Shown here in pieces: positions 1 to 8,575 of a DNA stretch of 47,132 bases. Numbering within the stretch: position 1 is the stretch's first letter; each line of letters starts with the position of its first letter. The stretch is taken from assembly GCA_030705885.1 (NCBI GenBank), contig JAUZPN010000005.1, positions 1 to 47,132 of the forward strand. The letters are read 5' to 3'. The notes beneath the pieces were generated by a model. The model saw only the letters and a list, made by a program, of their open reading frames with translations. It ran no database searches and was not told the DNA's origin. Position numbers and translations under genes: made by a program. The DNA comes from Bacillota bacterium (GTDB lineage: Bacteria; Bacillota; Clostridia; Clostridiales; Clostridiaceae).

Positions 1-111
1 AATACTATCCCCAATCACAAAGTTCCACTAAATTTCTAAAAGAAGCTTCTCTCCGCTATCATTTATAAATTAAGTGGAACTAAATGTGACAAGGAAAGTA
101 TAGTATACATA
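1..111. repeat. Repeat copy A with 61-nt palindromic core
   Basis: This stretch is clearly related to 1105-1216, with one indel over about 110 bases. The core at 21-81 starts with AGTTCCACT and ends with AGTGGAACT, a 9-bp inverted repeat. The interior carries the palindrome AGAAGCTTCT. No coding frame explains the similarity. It could be the end of a small mobile element or a structured RNA. The rest of 112-336 is A/T-rich with no gene that I can see. Confidence 0.65.
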
Positions 112-336
112 TCAGTCAATAATCAGTTCCTTAATTATCCACATGAGTACATTGTACCACTATTTAATAAAATTTGTACTAATATTTTATTAAATTTATA
201 CTAAATTTTTGTTTACCTTTCATTATATATTATGATAAAATATATACCACAAATATAATTAAATCTGGATGTTTGTTTGTATATTATAATGGATTGGGGA
301 AATAATATTAATATTCAAATATATGGGAAAAATTTT

Positions 337-627
337 ATGGATACAGAATTATTAGATATATTAAAGTCTATTAAACAGGATATTTCTGACTTAAAATCTG
401 GTCAGCAGTTAATGAACCAAGATATTTCTGATTTAAAAGCTGGTCAACAGAGACTAGAAACTAAACTTGATCATGTATTTGATCAAACTGCTTATCTAAC
501 AGAATTTAAAACTGAAGTTACCACAAAATTAAATACTATTGAAAACAGCTTAAATACTATTGAACTTATCACCTCTAAAAATTGGAATGAAATTGCAAGT
601 TTAAAAACAATGAAAAAAACGCCATAA
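337..627 (+). CDS. Small coiled-coil protein, function unknown
   Basis: This 96-residue acidic/basic heptad-like protein is one of very few plus-strand genes here. It has two near-identical segments, QDISDLKSGQQ and QDISDLKAGQQ, then a predicted coiled coil ending near ITSKNWNEIASLK. That ending is typical of small coiled-coil proteins scattered through clostridial genomes. The frame is open from a TTG at 277, but ATG 337 (MDTELLDILKSIK) matches the usual family start and has GGGA upstream. No function is known. It sits between two related repeats (1-111 and 1105-1216), apart from the flagellar genes. The call as a real gene is moderately sure. Confidence 0.6.
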   Translation: MDTELLDILKSIKQDISDLKSGQQLMNQDISDLKAGQQRLETKLDHVFDQTAYLTEFKTEVTTKLNTIENSLNTIELITSKNWNEIASLKTMKKTP

Positions 628-771
628 ATTGTTCCCAAATTAATTATAGGACTTAAACTATTGTAAACCCTTATTTCCCCATCTACAATAATACTATAAA
701 CCTCTTCATATAAACCCTTATTATTCTCTAAACTTTTCACCAAATCATCAAACAAAGTATTATTCTCATCC

Positions 772-1072
772 CTATATAGATTTAATTAATCCCATCCTCA
801 AAAAATTTTCTGCCAATTTTATTGCTCTTCTATTTTCTCCTGTATCTATCCCTTTTTCCTCTGAAGCCTTCAATTCTGCCTTATGATCTCTTAATATTTT
901 AAGTTCATTTTCATATATTTTCCGCTCATCATTATTTAAACTCATTATATTAAGCTGCTCTATTGCCTTTTTTATTGGAATAATTTTCATGTCCCCATAG
1001 CCCTTTAAAGTATTCCATTAATGCTGCACAAAAAAGTGGATGATATTCTATTGATTTATTATCTACTTCCAT
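772..1072 (-). pseudogene. Rpn/PD-(D/E)XK nuclease family remnant (C-terminal part)
   Basis: The frame 772-990 encodes 72 residues (ELKILRDHKAELKASEEKGI, then LAENFLRMGLIKSI). They resemble the C-terminal tail of Rpn recombination-promoting nucleases, which end in an ALRD-type helix and an 'A..LL.MGL' segment. The nuclease domain is missing. Upstream, a frame with a good ribosome site (GGAG, then ATG at 1072) gives a 40-residue peptide (950-1072, YHPLFCAALMEYFKG) that overlaps in another register. Downstream, 628-770 also reads as protein-like without a start codon (DGEIRVYNSLSPIINLG). I read the stretch as decayed gene pieces. An intact 72-residue ORF is the alternative. Confidence 0.45.
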
Positions 1073-1104
1073 CTTTTGTTTCTCCGTTCATTTTTTCTTA
1101 TTCT

Positions 1105-1216
1105 TATATTATCCTTAGTAACAAAGTTCCAATAAATTTCTGAAAAAAGCTTCACCTCGCTATCATTCACAAATTAATTGGAACTAACCATGTTCAAAGA
1201 AAGTATATTGTATTTA
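1105..1216. repeat. Repeat copy B with 61-nt palindromic core
   Basis: This is the partner of the repeat at 1-111, in the same orientation. The core at 1125-1185 is also exactly 61 nt, bounded by AGTTCCAAT and ATTGGAACT. Relative to copy A both arms changed at matching positions (CT to AT on the left, AG to AT on the right), so pairing is kept. The two copies bracket the small plus-strand gene and the Rpn remnant. Confidence 0.65.
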
Positions 1217-1295
1217 TATTTTACCAAATACTTAATTACTATTCAATAATCTTTGAATTTATTAATTTTCAAGGACTCATTTACACATCATTTTT

Positions 1296-1345
1296 TATAT
1301 AAAAAATGAGCATCACTAGCTATTTCTTCAGCTATTAAGGCTCAT
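1296..1345 (-). terminator. Rho-independent terminator after the 85-residue gene
   Basis: Read on the minus strand, ATGAGC at the stop codon pairs with GCTCAT, and TAGCT repeats inside the loop. TTTTTTATAT follows. It overlaps the stop codon of the 1342-1599 gene by a few bases. Confidence 0.6.
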
Positions 1346-1599
1346 TCAAGTATTCTTTCATCTTCTGTTTTTCTGCTTTCACTATCTATTGCTTTAACCT
1401 GTACTGCTAACTTATTTATTCTATCATTCAAGACATCTAGTTCATCAGAACTTAGATTATTTTCTTTAGCCTCCTCAATTAGATGCTTCATTTGCAGCAG
1501 CTTCTCCTCAATGATATCCAGCATCTTCTGTCTGTACTGTACCCACTTAAGTTCCTGTTCCAACTCATTCTTTAATTCTTCTTTTTCATTCATCTTCAT
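1342..1599 (-). CDS. Small charged coiled-coil protein, function unknown
   Basis: This 85-residue protein is almost wholly Glu/Lys/Leu-rich helix (MLDIIEEKLLQMKHLIEEAK, then LNDRINKLAVQVKAI). It has no signal peptide or membrane segment. The start is secure because GGAGGCAAGAAC precedes the ATG. A terminator hairpin follows the stop. Similar short coiled-coil proteins occur in clostridia without known function. It lies downstream of the glycosylation operon but has its own ribosome site and terminator, so I treat it as unrelated cargo. Confidence 0.7.
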   Translation of the reverse strand: MKMNEKEELKNELEQELKWVQYRQKMLDIIEEKLLQMKHLIEEAKENNLSSDELDVLNDRINKLAVQVKAIDSESRKTEDERILE

Positions 1600-1695
1600 G
1601 TTCTTGCCTCCAAATGCTGTCCAAGGTTATGGTATACTGCAACATTCTTCATTATTCCTGTTATTTGAGTGCCGGTTTCCCCAAGTAACAGTTGC

Positions 1696-1929
1696 TTATG
1701 CTATGCTCTTATATATATCATAAACTCTTTCAATTATACTGTCATTTATATCATCTTTTGAAAAACATTTAACTTTATTATTTCTACCCTCAATTTCAAT
1801 ATCAATACGATTTTTTAAATACCATATAGTAATAATATTTTTGTTTTTCATACCTTTTCCTGCCTTGCCTTCTTCAATAAGGGAAATCGGTACAAGTATA
1901 ATTGGCTTATCTCCTCTTTTTTGAATCAT
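1696..1929 (-). CDS. Small hypothetical protein at the tail of the glycosylation operon
   Basis: This 77-residue ORF starts 31 nt after the stop of the GT2 gene. The frame is open back to that region, and ATG 1929 is the only usual start, without a clear ribosome site. The content is Lys/Ile/Asp-rich with a soluble look (IITIWYLKNRIDIEIEGR). I recognise no family. Placement in the same direction directly after the glycosyltransferase suggests co-transcription. It could be a degraded gene end rather than a functional protein. Confidence 0.4.
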   Translation of the reverse strand: MIQKRGDKPIILVPISLIEEGKAGKGMKNKNIITIWYLKNRIDIEIEGRNNKVKCFSKDDINDSIIERVYDIYKSIA

Positions 1930-1960
1930 ACATTTAATTTCTGGTATTTCTAAAATCTTA

Positions 1961-3019
1961 CTAATTTAATAATGACTTAAGTCTTTTTTTTGCTGGTTCA
2001 TAATAAACACATTTTCTATAATATTCTATAGCTTTTTCTCTAAAACCAAGCACATCATATATAACCCCTATATTATAATAGGAACTATATGTAGTTATTC
2101 CTTCAACTTTAGAATATTGAAATTTAGTACATTCTAAAAAACTTTTTACTGCTTCTGTAAATTTAGCATTATTCATATATATTAACCCCATGATAAAATG
2201 AAAATCAGCAAAATTTAAATAAATTTTAATAAAGTTTTCTAAAATAAGAGCATCCTCATACCGTTCACTATTAATCAGCGAATACCCATATGTTTCCACT
2301 AAATCCTCAACAAATTCTAATCTATAATCTATCTGCAAAGATAATGCCTTTTCAAAATATAAAGCTGATGTTTTATATTTTTCAAGCATATAATAAGACT
2401 TACCTAATTGATAATAATAGTATGGTGATTCAGAGTTTTCTTTTACAGCTTCTACTAACAAATTAATATTTCTTATAAGTTTATTTGTTCTATTTAATGC
2501 TTCATTTGTATAACCTATATGCTGTGCAGTTATATCAACAATATCCGTTTCATAAGTTTTACTGTTCAAAGCTACAAGCTGCTCATGAATTATTCCTTCA
2601 TAATGAAAATAGTCTCTATTAAAAAGTCTATTTACTCTTTCTATATATTTCTTATTTTCTTTAAAATCTCTCATTATATTAATTCTTTGAATTCTACCTA
2701 CTTTATTGTTATTTGAAGGTTCATTAATGAATTCATATACATTATTTCTCATAAAATCTGTAACAAATTCATCTGCATCTAAAACAACTATCCAATTATT
2801 TGAAGCTTTAAATATAGAGAAATTCCTTGCCTTTGAAAAATCATTACACCATTTAAAGTCATAAATTTTATCTGTAAATTCTGATGCAATAATCTTTGTA
2901 TTATCAGTAGAACCTGTATCTACTATTATTATTTCATCTACAAAAGCTGCTATTTTTGATAAACAATTTTTAAGATTTTGTTCTTCATTTTTGACTATCA
3001 TACATAAAGTTAACATCAT
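1961..3019 (-). CDS. Glycosyltransferase family 2 with C-terminal TPR repeats
   Basis: The N-terminal GT-A domain (about 1-230) has the GT2 opening LCMIVKNEEQNLKNCL, the nucleotide-binding VDTGSTDNT and the metal-binding LDADEF (a DXD-type motif). Residues about 190-345 are helical tetratricopeptide-like repeats (YYYQLGKSYYMLEKYKTSAL; YNIGVIYDVLGFREKAIEYY). This layout is seen in GT2 enzymes that glycosylate proteins or extend protein-linked glycans, where the TPR part holds the acceptor. As the last large gene of the island it probably extends or decorates the flagellin glycan. The acceptor and sugar cannot be read from sequence. GGGAGATAACT precedes the ATG. Confidence 0.85.
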   Translation of the reverse strand: MMLTLCMIVKNEEQNLKNCLSKIAAFVDEIIIVDTGSTDNTKIIASEFTDKIYDFKWCNDFSKARNFSIFKASNNWIVVLDADEFVTDFMRNNVYEFINEPSNNNKVGRIQRINIMRDFKENKKYIERVNRLFNRDYFHYEGIIHEQLVALNSKTYETDIVDITAQHIGYTNEALNRTNKLIRNINLLVEAVKENSESPYYYYQLGKSYYMLEKYKTSALYFEKALSLQIDYRLEFVEDLVETYGYSLINSERYEDALILENFIKIYLNFADFHFIMGLIYMNNAKFTEAVKSFLECTKFQYSKVEGITTYSSYYNIGVIYDVLGFREKAIEYYRKCVYYEPAKKRLKSLLN

Positions 3020-3100
3020 AGTTATCTCCCTTAATGCCCTTTCAAAAAATTCTTAAGATGTTGTTGCTAAAGGATTTTTCTTTTTCCTCTAAAAACAGTA

Positions 3101-4099
3101 TCACTTTAAATTTTTCTTTATCCACTTTTCCGTTTCTTTAATCCCTTCTTCTAATGTAAACTCTGGTTCCCATCCCATAATATTCTTAGCTTTTGAATAA
3201 TCACATTTTAGCTTCATAATCTCACTTTGTGGATGAATATGCTTTACATGAATAATTTCAACTCTATCTTTTGTTATAATATTGGCTAACTCATTTATAG
3301 TTACATCTCTTCCAGTTCCTGCATTTATCACTTCTCCATTAACTTTATCAGAGTATCCTGTCATAACTACAAATCTTGCACAATCTTTAACATAAAGCAA
3401 ATCCCTAGTTTGTTCTCCAGAACCATAAATATTAATATTTTTACTATATAGTGAATTTTTTATAAAAATAGCAACTACACCACCCTCACCGCCAGTTTTT
3501 TGGAAAGGTCCATAAGTATTGAATGGTCTTATAACAACCGTTGGAAGTTTGTATGCATTATAATAAGAAAGAACCATATTTTCTGCTGCAATCTTACTGC
3601 CGCCATATGGTGATACTGGCTTTATTGGATGATTTTCATCTATACCATTATCATTAGCTAAATCATAAACCATACATGTACTCATAAATACTAATTTGCA
3701 TGGATAAACATCCTCATTAGAATCTAAACACCATTTATCTCCCTGCATGCTTCCGTTTTTACCAAACATCTGAGTTTTTGCTCTTTCAAGTATATTGAAG
3801 GTTCCTACTGTATCATTAAAAAAAGTAGTTCTAGGATCATCTATGCTATCTTGAACATTTATAGATGCTCCCAAGTGATATATAATATCATATTTTTCTT
3901 TAAATACTTCATCCAAATCCATTTCATTTCTTATATCACCTTTAATAAATTTAAAATTTTTTCCAGTAAACTCTTCTATATTTTCAAGTCGCCCATTCGA
4001 TAAATTATCTAATGCGATTACACTATGACCATCGTCTAATAACTTTTTAACTACCCATCTTCCAATAAATCCTGCTCCTCCAGTTACTAATATATTCAT
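3101..4099 (-). CDS. NAD-dependent sugar epimerase/dehydratase (extended SDR)
   Basis: This is a 332-residue extended SDR with the Rossmann motif TGGAGFIG at residues 6-13, STCMVYD and the catalytic YGGSK (YxxxK). It resembles UDP-glucose 4-epimerase and dTDP-glucose 4,6-dehydratase relatives that act on nucleotide sugars. GGGGGAATAATTGT precedes the ATG. It sits between the PseG-like hydrolase and the TPR glycosyltransferase, so it probably supplies another activated sugar for the flagellar glycan. The exact substrate cannot be assigned. A 125-bp gap with a hairpin separates it from the gene upstream. Confidence 0.85.
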   Translation of the reverse strand: MNILVTGGAGFIGRWVVKKLLDDGHSVIALDNLSNGRLENIEEFTGKNFKFIKGDIRNEMDLDEVFKEKYDIIYHLGASINVQDSIDDPRTTFFNDTVGTFNILERAKTQMFGKNGSMQGDKWCLDSNEDVYPCKLVFMSTCMVYDLANDNGIDENHPIKPVSPYGGSKIAAENMVLSYYNAYKLPTVVIRPFNTYGPFQKTGGEGGVVAIFIKNSLYSKNINIYGSGEQTRDLLYVKDCARFVVMTGYSDKVNGEVINAGTGRDVTINELANIITKDRVEIIHVKHIHPQSEIMKLKCDYSKAKNIMGWEPEFTLEEGIKETEKWIKKNLK

Positions 4100-4142
4100 A
4101 CAATTATTCCCCCTTAAAATTCAAACCAATACTCTAATTACT

Positions 4143-4172
4143 ATTTGAAATTTAGAAATTGAGATTTCAAAT
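4143..4172. other. Hairpin in the 125-bp gap inside the glycosylation operon
   Basis: A perfect 9-bp inverted repeat, ATTTGAAAT (4143-4151) and ATTTCAAAT (4164-4172), lies in the only sizeable gap (4100-4224) of the operon. No U-run follows on the minus strand, so it is not a normal terminator. It could attenuate or process the message. Confidence 0.4.
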
Positions 4173-4224
4173 AAATCTAAGCTAATATTCTATATCAACC
4201 ATCATTCCAATATAACACTTATGA

Positions 4225-5226
4225 TTACTTATGTATCATATTTTCCATTATTACTTCCACTATCCTTTTAGCTCCATTACCATCAACAGTTTTTTTAGCA
4301 TTATTAGATAGTTCACTTCTAGTTACATAGTCATTACATAAACTAATTAAACTTTGTAGGAAAATATCTTTAGATAATTTATTATACCAACCCAAATTTT
4401 TTATCATACTTAACTCATCCATTTTATTAGCTATCTCTTGTTGATTGTCTGCAAGTATTAACCCTAGAGTTGGAACTCCGCAAGATGCTAATTCGTACAA
4501 AGTACTGCCACAAGCTGAGATAGCTAAATCACATTTATTCATAATTTCAAACATATTTGCATTATAATACATACTAATTTTATCACCTTCAAAGTTCTTT
4601 AAAAGGTTTTCTTTATCAAATGAAGGTCCTACTACTACATGAAAATTATAATCCAATAACTTTACATAAGTTAAAATTTTTTCAGTAACATGATATGGAT
4701 CAGCACCACCTACAGTTATCATAATATCATGTATTTTATAATTTATATACTTTTTAGGAACGTTTATAAATTCATCTCTTAACATAATGTACTGTGAACC
4801 TACAATCAGCTTAGTATTATCATTAACCTTATATTTAAAATCAGCAGCATCTATATTAGGATTAATTAAAAAATCAACATTATAATAATATAAGTTCATA
4901 TCATCTATATAAGCCGTTTTAGAAAAAACTTTTTTAGTTTCATTAAAATATTCCTCATCTATATCATAACTATCAGTAATTAATAAATCTGCTTTTATGC
5001 TCTTCAAATCCTCCAGAAGAAAATCTTCTCTTATAGTTTTAACAACGAAACCCTGTGATTTTACCTTTTCAATACCTATTTTATATTTATCACTTAAGTA
5101 ATTATCTACTCTGCATATATAAAAAACATCATTAATTTTAGATAGTTCTTTTGCTAAAACCAACGTTCTCATTATATGTCCAAAACCAATATTAGATCCT
5201 CCATCTGCTCGAATAGCTATTTTCAT
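4225..5226 (-). CDS. pseG: PseG-like UDP-sugar hydrolase
   Basis: This 333-residue GT-B-fold (MurG-like) protein opens with IRADGGSNIGFGHIMR, the Gly-rich 'GxGHxxR' loop of PseG/SpsG. PseG removes UDP from UDP-2,4-diacetamido-2,4,6-trideoxy-beta-L-altrose, giving the free sugar that the NeuB-type synthase condenses with phosphoenolpyruvate. The C-terminal half has the nucleotide-binding region (ISACGSTLYELASCGVPTLG). It begins 4 nt after the dehydratase stop, so the two are translationally close. A PseG-type enzyme favours a pseudaminic-type route over a NeuC-type legionaminic route, although the final sugar remains an inference. Confidence 0.88.
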   Translation of the reverse strand: MKIAIRADGGSNIGFGHIMRTLVLAKELSKINDVFYICRVDNYLSDKYKIGIEKVKSQGFVVKTIREDFLLEDLKSIKADLLITDSYDIDEEYFNETKKVFSKTAYIDDMNLYYYNVDFLINPNIDAADFKYKVNDNTKLIVGSQYIMLRDEFINVPKKYINYKIHDIMITVGGADPYHVTEKILTYVKLLDYNFHVVVGPSFDKENLLKNFEGDKISMYYNANMFEIMNKCDLAISACGSTLYELASCGVPTLGLILADNQQEIANKMDELSMIKNLGWYNKLSKDIFLQSLISLCNDYVTRSELSNNAKKTVDGNGAKRIVEVIMENMIHK

Positions 5227-5230
5227 TTAA

Positions 5231-6253
5231 TTACACCAAACCTTCTTCTTTAAGCAATTTCCTAACTTGTTCTTTATTTATAACATTTATATCTGATGAG
5301 TTGTAACTTCTTATTTCAGTTCTTTTATATTTATTATAAAATTCATGTAAATTTTCTGAGTATGATAACGTCAAAGGTAACACCGCATACATAGAACCTA
5401 AATCAAAAGCGAACTCTGATTCTTCCCTTGTCATAAGTTCTTCAAACCTTCTCTCTCCAGCTCTAAGTCCAATAGTCTTTAATTCAACTTCTTCTTTTCT
5501 TATATTAAGCTTTTTACAAGTTTCTTCAACTACTACTTCTGCAAGATCATACAATTTAATTACTGGCATTTTTAATACAAATGCTTCTCCACCTTTAGAT
5601 TTTTCACCAGCATCCCTAATAAGTCTAACTGCCTCTGTTAATGTCATCATAAATCTAGTCATTTCAGGATCAGTAACTGTAATTTTTCTATTTTGTTCAA
5701 TTTGTTTCTTGAAAAAAGGAATTACTGAACCCCGAGAACCCATTACATTTCCAAATCTAACTGCTACAAATTTAGTATTAATTGTACCTTTGTTAAAATT
5801 AGCAGCTTGAACAAGTTTTTCAGCTAAAAGTTTAGTAGCTCCATAAGAATTGGCTGGATTAATTGCTTTATCTGAACTTGTAAAAACTACACAATCGATA
5901 TTGTAAAATGCGGCAGCTTTAATGACGTTTTCCATTCCTATAACATTGGTTTTTATTGCTTCTTCTGGATTATATTCGCAAGCCGGAACATGCTTCATAG
6001 CTGCTAAATTAAATACTACATCTATATCGTTCATTGCCCTTTCTACTCTCTCATAATCTCTAACATCACCAATCAAAAATCTAAATTTACTTTTGTCATT
6101 CAGTTCATTTTCCATTATAAACTGTTTATATTCATCTCGACTAAAAATTCTTATTACTTCTGGTTTCTGTTTTACAAGTTCTTTTACTAGCCCTTGACCT
6201 ATAGTACCAGTTCCACCTATTATCAAAATCTTTTTACCTGTATAGTATCCCAT
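5231..6253 (-). CDS. pseB: UDP-GlcNAc 4,6-dehydratase, PseB/FlaA1 family
   Basis: This 340-residue short-form FlaA1/CapD dehydratase has Rossmann motif GGTGTIGQG, the family signature AAMKHVPACEYNPEEAIKTN, and the active-site segments SSDKA and YGATK. It carries out the first committed step of nonulosonic acid synthesis: UDP-GlcNAc to the 4-keto-6-deoxy sugar, with C5 inversion in PseB proper. AGAGGATTAAT precedes the ATG. It is followed immediately by pseG and preceded by the ATP-grasp gene. LegB-like activity with retention is the alternative and would need assay. Confidence 0.9.
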   Translation of the reverse strand: MGYYTGKKILIIGGTGTIGQGLVKELVKQKPEVIRIFSRDEYKQFIMENELNDKSKFRFLIGDVRDYERVERAMNDIDVVFNLAAMKHVPACEYNPEEAIKTNVIGMENVIKAAAFYNIDCVVFTSSDKAINPANSYGATKLLAEKLVQAANFNKGTINTKFVAVRFGNVMGSRGSVIPFFKKQIEQNRKITVTDPEMTRFMMTLTEAVRLIRDAGEKSKGGEAFVLKMPVIKLYDLAEVVVEETCKKLNIRKEEVELKTIGLRAGERRFEELMTREESEFAFDLGSMYAVLPLTLSYSENLHEFYNKYKRTEIRSYNSSDINVINKEQVRKLLKEEGLV

Positions 6254-6282
6254 ATTAATCCTCTTTGCATCTCCTAATTTGT

Positions 6283-7434
6283 TTATTTATTTAAATAATT
6301 GTCCAGTTTGTTATATAAGTCATTTCTATCTTTCATTACACATATATAATATCCTTCTCTATCTAGTGAATTTTTAAGAGTATTATCTTTTGGATTAGTA
6401 TCAATAGAATATCTAATTATACTTGCATCATTTGCTAAATTATTTATATGTTGCGAAACTACATTATAATTTTTAGAATTAATAAATTGAATACCAGCAT
6501 AATAATTGAATTTTTTATCAACTTTTATCTTTAATCCTAGCGAAATTTTTATTATATTCTCCAACATATTTATTCCAGTTGAAAGTGGAACTAAGTCTGA
6601 AGTAATATAATCGCCACCCAACCTCGCACCTATTTCAATTACCTTTACACCATTTTTAGTGAGTTTTATTTCTGTATGACATGCACTATTATTAATTCCT
6701 ATTATTGGTATTATTTTAATAACCTCACTCTTAATTTGCTCTTCTTCTATTTCAGTTAATTTAGCAGGTATAACATGTCTATCTTCAACAAAGTACGGTA
6801 ACCCATTAGTAGTTTTTTCAGTAATTGATATAATAAATGTTTTACCATCTTGAGTTAAACTCTCAACACTAAATTCAGGTCCTTCTAAAAATTCTTCAAC
6901 AATAACACTATCGCTTTTACTATAATATAAAGCTTCTTGATATGCTTTAATTAATTGTTCATAATTGTTTACCATTTGAACACCTCTACTAGCAGATGAA
7001 TCAACTGGTTTTACTACTACTGGGTATATAAAATTTTTCAAAACATTTTCAGTTTCTGATTCCTTATTAATAACAAAATATTTTGGACATTCTATCTTGT
7101 TTTTTATTAAACATTCTCTTAATAAAAACTTATTAGTGCAAATTTCAGCTGCTGAAGAGTTAAGTCCAGGAAGATTTAATTTTTCGCATACATATGCTAC
7201 AATTCTTACTGGATAATCAGATGTAGTTACTATTCCATCAATTTTGTACTTTATTGCATTTTTTAATGTTAATTCTTTATCTAAAGTATCAATATTCAAA
7301 GCAACATCTGCATATTTAAAACCTTCTGCACTTGAATTCATATCTGTAGCAATTACAAAATAACCTTGTTTTTTACATTCTTTAATTAATGGTACTTGGA
7401 ACTCTCCAGCCCCAATAACCATTATTTTCTTCAT
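6283..7434 (-). CDS. ATP-grasp ligase of the flagellar sugar locus
   Basis: ATP-grasp protein (383 residues from ATG 7434). The N-terminal pre-ATP domain starts IMVIGAGEFQVPLIKECKK. The nucleotide-binding core holds YPVVVKPVDSSASRGVQMV and a VIVEEFLEGPEFSVE segment, with the metal-binding VIEIGARLGGDYITSDLV near the C-terminus. The frame is open to GTG 7446, but that codon lies inside the ribosome site GAGGTGG, so ATG 7434 is preferred. Such enzymes join a carboxylate to an amine or thiol through an acyl phosphate. Lying between the NeuB-type synthase and the PseB-like dehydratase, it is a good candidate for adding an amino acid to an amino group of the sugar. The substrate is not shown by sequence. 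Confidence 0.85.
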   Translation of the reverse strand: MKKIMVIGAGEFQVPLIKECKKQGYFVIATDMNSSAEGFKYADVALNIDTLDKELTLKNAIKYKIDGIVTTSDYPVRIVAYVCEKLNLPGLNSSAAEICTNKFLLRECLIKNKIECPKYFVINKESETENVLKNFIYPVVVKPVDSSASRGVQMVNNYEQLIKAYQEALYYSKSDSVIVEEFLEGPEFSVESLTQDGKTFIISITEKTTNGLPYFVEDRHVIPAKLTEIEEEQIKSEVIKIIPIIGINNSACHTEIKLTKNGVKVIEIGARLGGDYITSDLVPLSTGINMLENIIKISLGLKIKVDKKFNYYAGIQFINSKNYNVVSQHINNLANDASIIRYSIDTNPKDNTLKNSLDREGYYICVMKDRNDLYNKLDNYLNK

Positions 7435-7447
7435 ACTTAACACCACC

Positions 7448-8557
7448 TCAAATAGAATTTAAAATATCTTCCCAAGTTATACCCCTACCACTACATATTT
7501 TTCTATTTACATTTTTGTTCAAAATTATATTTAAAAACTTAGGTTCTAATCCTGGAACTATATTTCTTTCTGCTCTAAGAACAGCAACATTATCCAATGT
7601 GATTTTCTCCCCTGCCTCTATATCTCTTATAGAAATAATACTTCTTCTGTCACACTTATATAATATTTCTTCATCTTTTGTTATAATTTTTCTGCAATTA
7701 CCTAATATAGTCTTTGAATTAGGTGTTTTTTGTATATAATCTTCCTTTTCTTTATCACTCATTTTCTCAACTTTTCTTATCTCATCAATCATTACCTTTA
7801 ACTCTTTAGGTTCTAATGCAAATTTATGATCTGGACCACTTAATGTTCTATCTATAGTAAAATGTTTTTCTATTATTGATGCACCTAAGGCAACTGCTAA
7901 TGCTGGGACATACTTGAAATTCATTGTATGATCAGATAAACCTACTGGATGTTCAAAGCACTGTTTAAGTGTTTTAATAATGTTTAAGTTACACTGGTTA
8001 TCATTTGCTGGATAAGCAGTAATACAATGTAATATAGCATAATTAGAATGGTACTTTTCTATAACTTCAATACTATTTTCAATATCTGCTAATTTACTTA
8101 TACCAGTTGAAAAAATTATAGGTTTGTTAAGCTTTGCAGCTTCTTCAAATAATTGAACATAATTAAGTTCTGGAGAAGCTATTTTTATAGAATTTATATT
8201 ATACTTTTTTATAAGTTCGACAGATTCAATATCAAAAACACTAAATAAAAATTCAATATTTCTTTCATCACAATACCTTTTTAGTTCTGGAATCCATTTA
8301 ATAGACATCTCCATCTTCTTTAGGAAATCAAAAAAATCTATTTTTCCGCCTGGTACATCAATCATTCCTACATTTTTATGATAAAGTTTTTCTGCTTTAA
8401 ACACTTGAAATTTAACTGCATCTGCACCACAGTCTACTGCTATATCAATTAGCTTTTTAGCCTGTTCAAAACTACCATCATGATTACTTCCCGCTTCAGC
8501 AATAACAAATGTTCTTGTTGCTTTACTAAATAAGCTATTATTTAAATCATATTTCAT
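7448..8557 (-). CDS. neuB: Nonulosonic acid synthase (NeuB/PseI/LegI family)
   Basis: This 369-residue two-domain synthase condenses a 6-carbon amino sugar with phosphoenolpyruvate to give a 9-carbon sialic-acid-like sugar. The TIM-barrel part (about 1-280) has IAEAGSNHDGSFEQAKKLI, AVKFQVFKAEKLY, SPELNY, HCITAYPA and the metal/PEP-site segment KHFTIDRTLSGPDHKFALEP. The C-terminal antifreeze-like SAF domain (about 305-369) contains RSIISIRDIEAGEKI. GGAGTGTGAATAA precedes the ATG. With a PseG-type hydrolase beside it, PseI (pseudaminic acid synthase) is the likelier subtype, but LegI cannot be excluded. Confidence 0.92.
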   Translation of the reverse strand: MKYDLNNSLFSKATRTFVIAEAGSNHDGSFEQAKKLIDIAVDCGADAVKFQVFKAEKLYHKNVGMIDVPGGKIDFFDFLKKMEMSIKWIPELKRYCDERNIEFLFSVFDIESVELIKKYNINSIKIASPELNYVQLFEEAAKLNKPIIFSTGISKLADIENSIEVIEKYHSNYAILHCITAYPANDNQCNLNIIKTLKQCFEHPVGLSDHTMNFKYVPALAVALGASIIEKHFTIDRTLSGPDHKFALEPKELKVMIDEIRKVEKMSDKEKEDYIQKTPNSKTILGNCRKIITKDEEILYKCDRRSIISIRDIEAGEKITLDNVAVLRAERNIVPGLEPKFLNIILNKNVNRKICSGRGITWEDILNSI

Positions 8558-8575
8558 TTATTCACACTCCAATAC

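Noticed and set aside
492-755. 87-residue minus-strand ORF
   Set aside because: Half of it is antisense to the coiled-coil gene at 337-627, and it has no ribosome site. The other half is treated as a possible gene fragment only.
1511-1723. 70-residue plus-strand ORF
   Set aside because: It is largely antisense to the 85-residue coiled-coil gene, which has a strong ribosome site and terminator.
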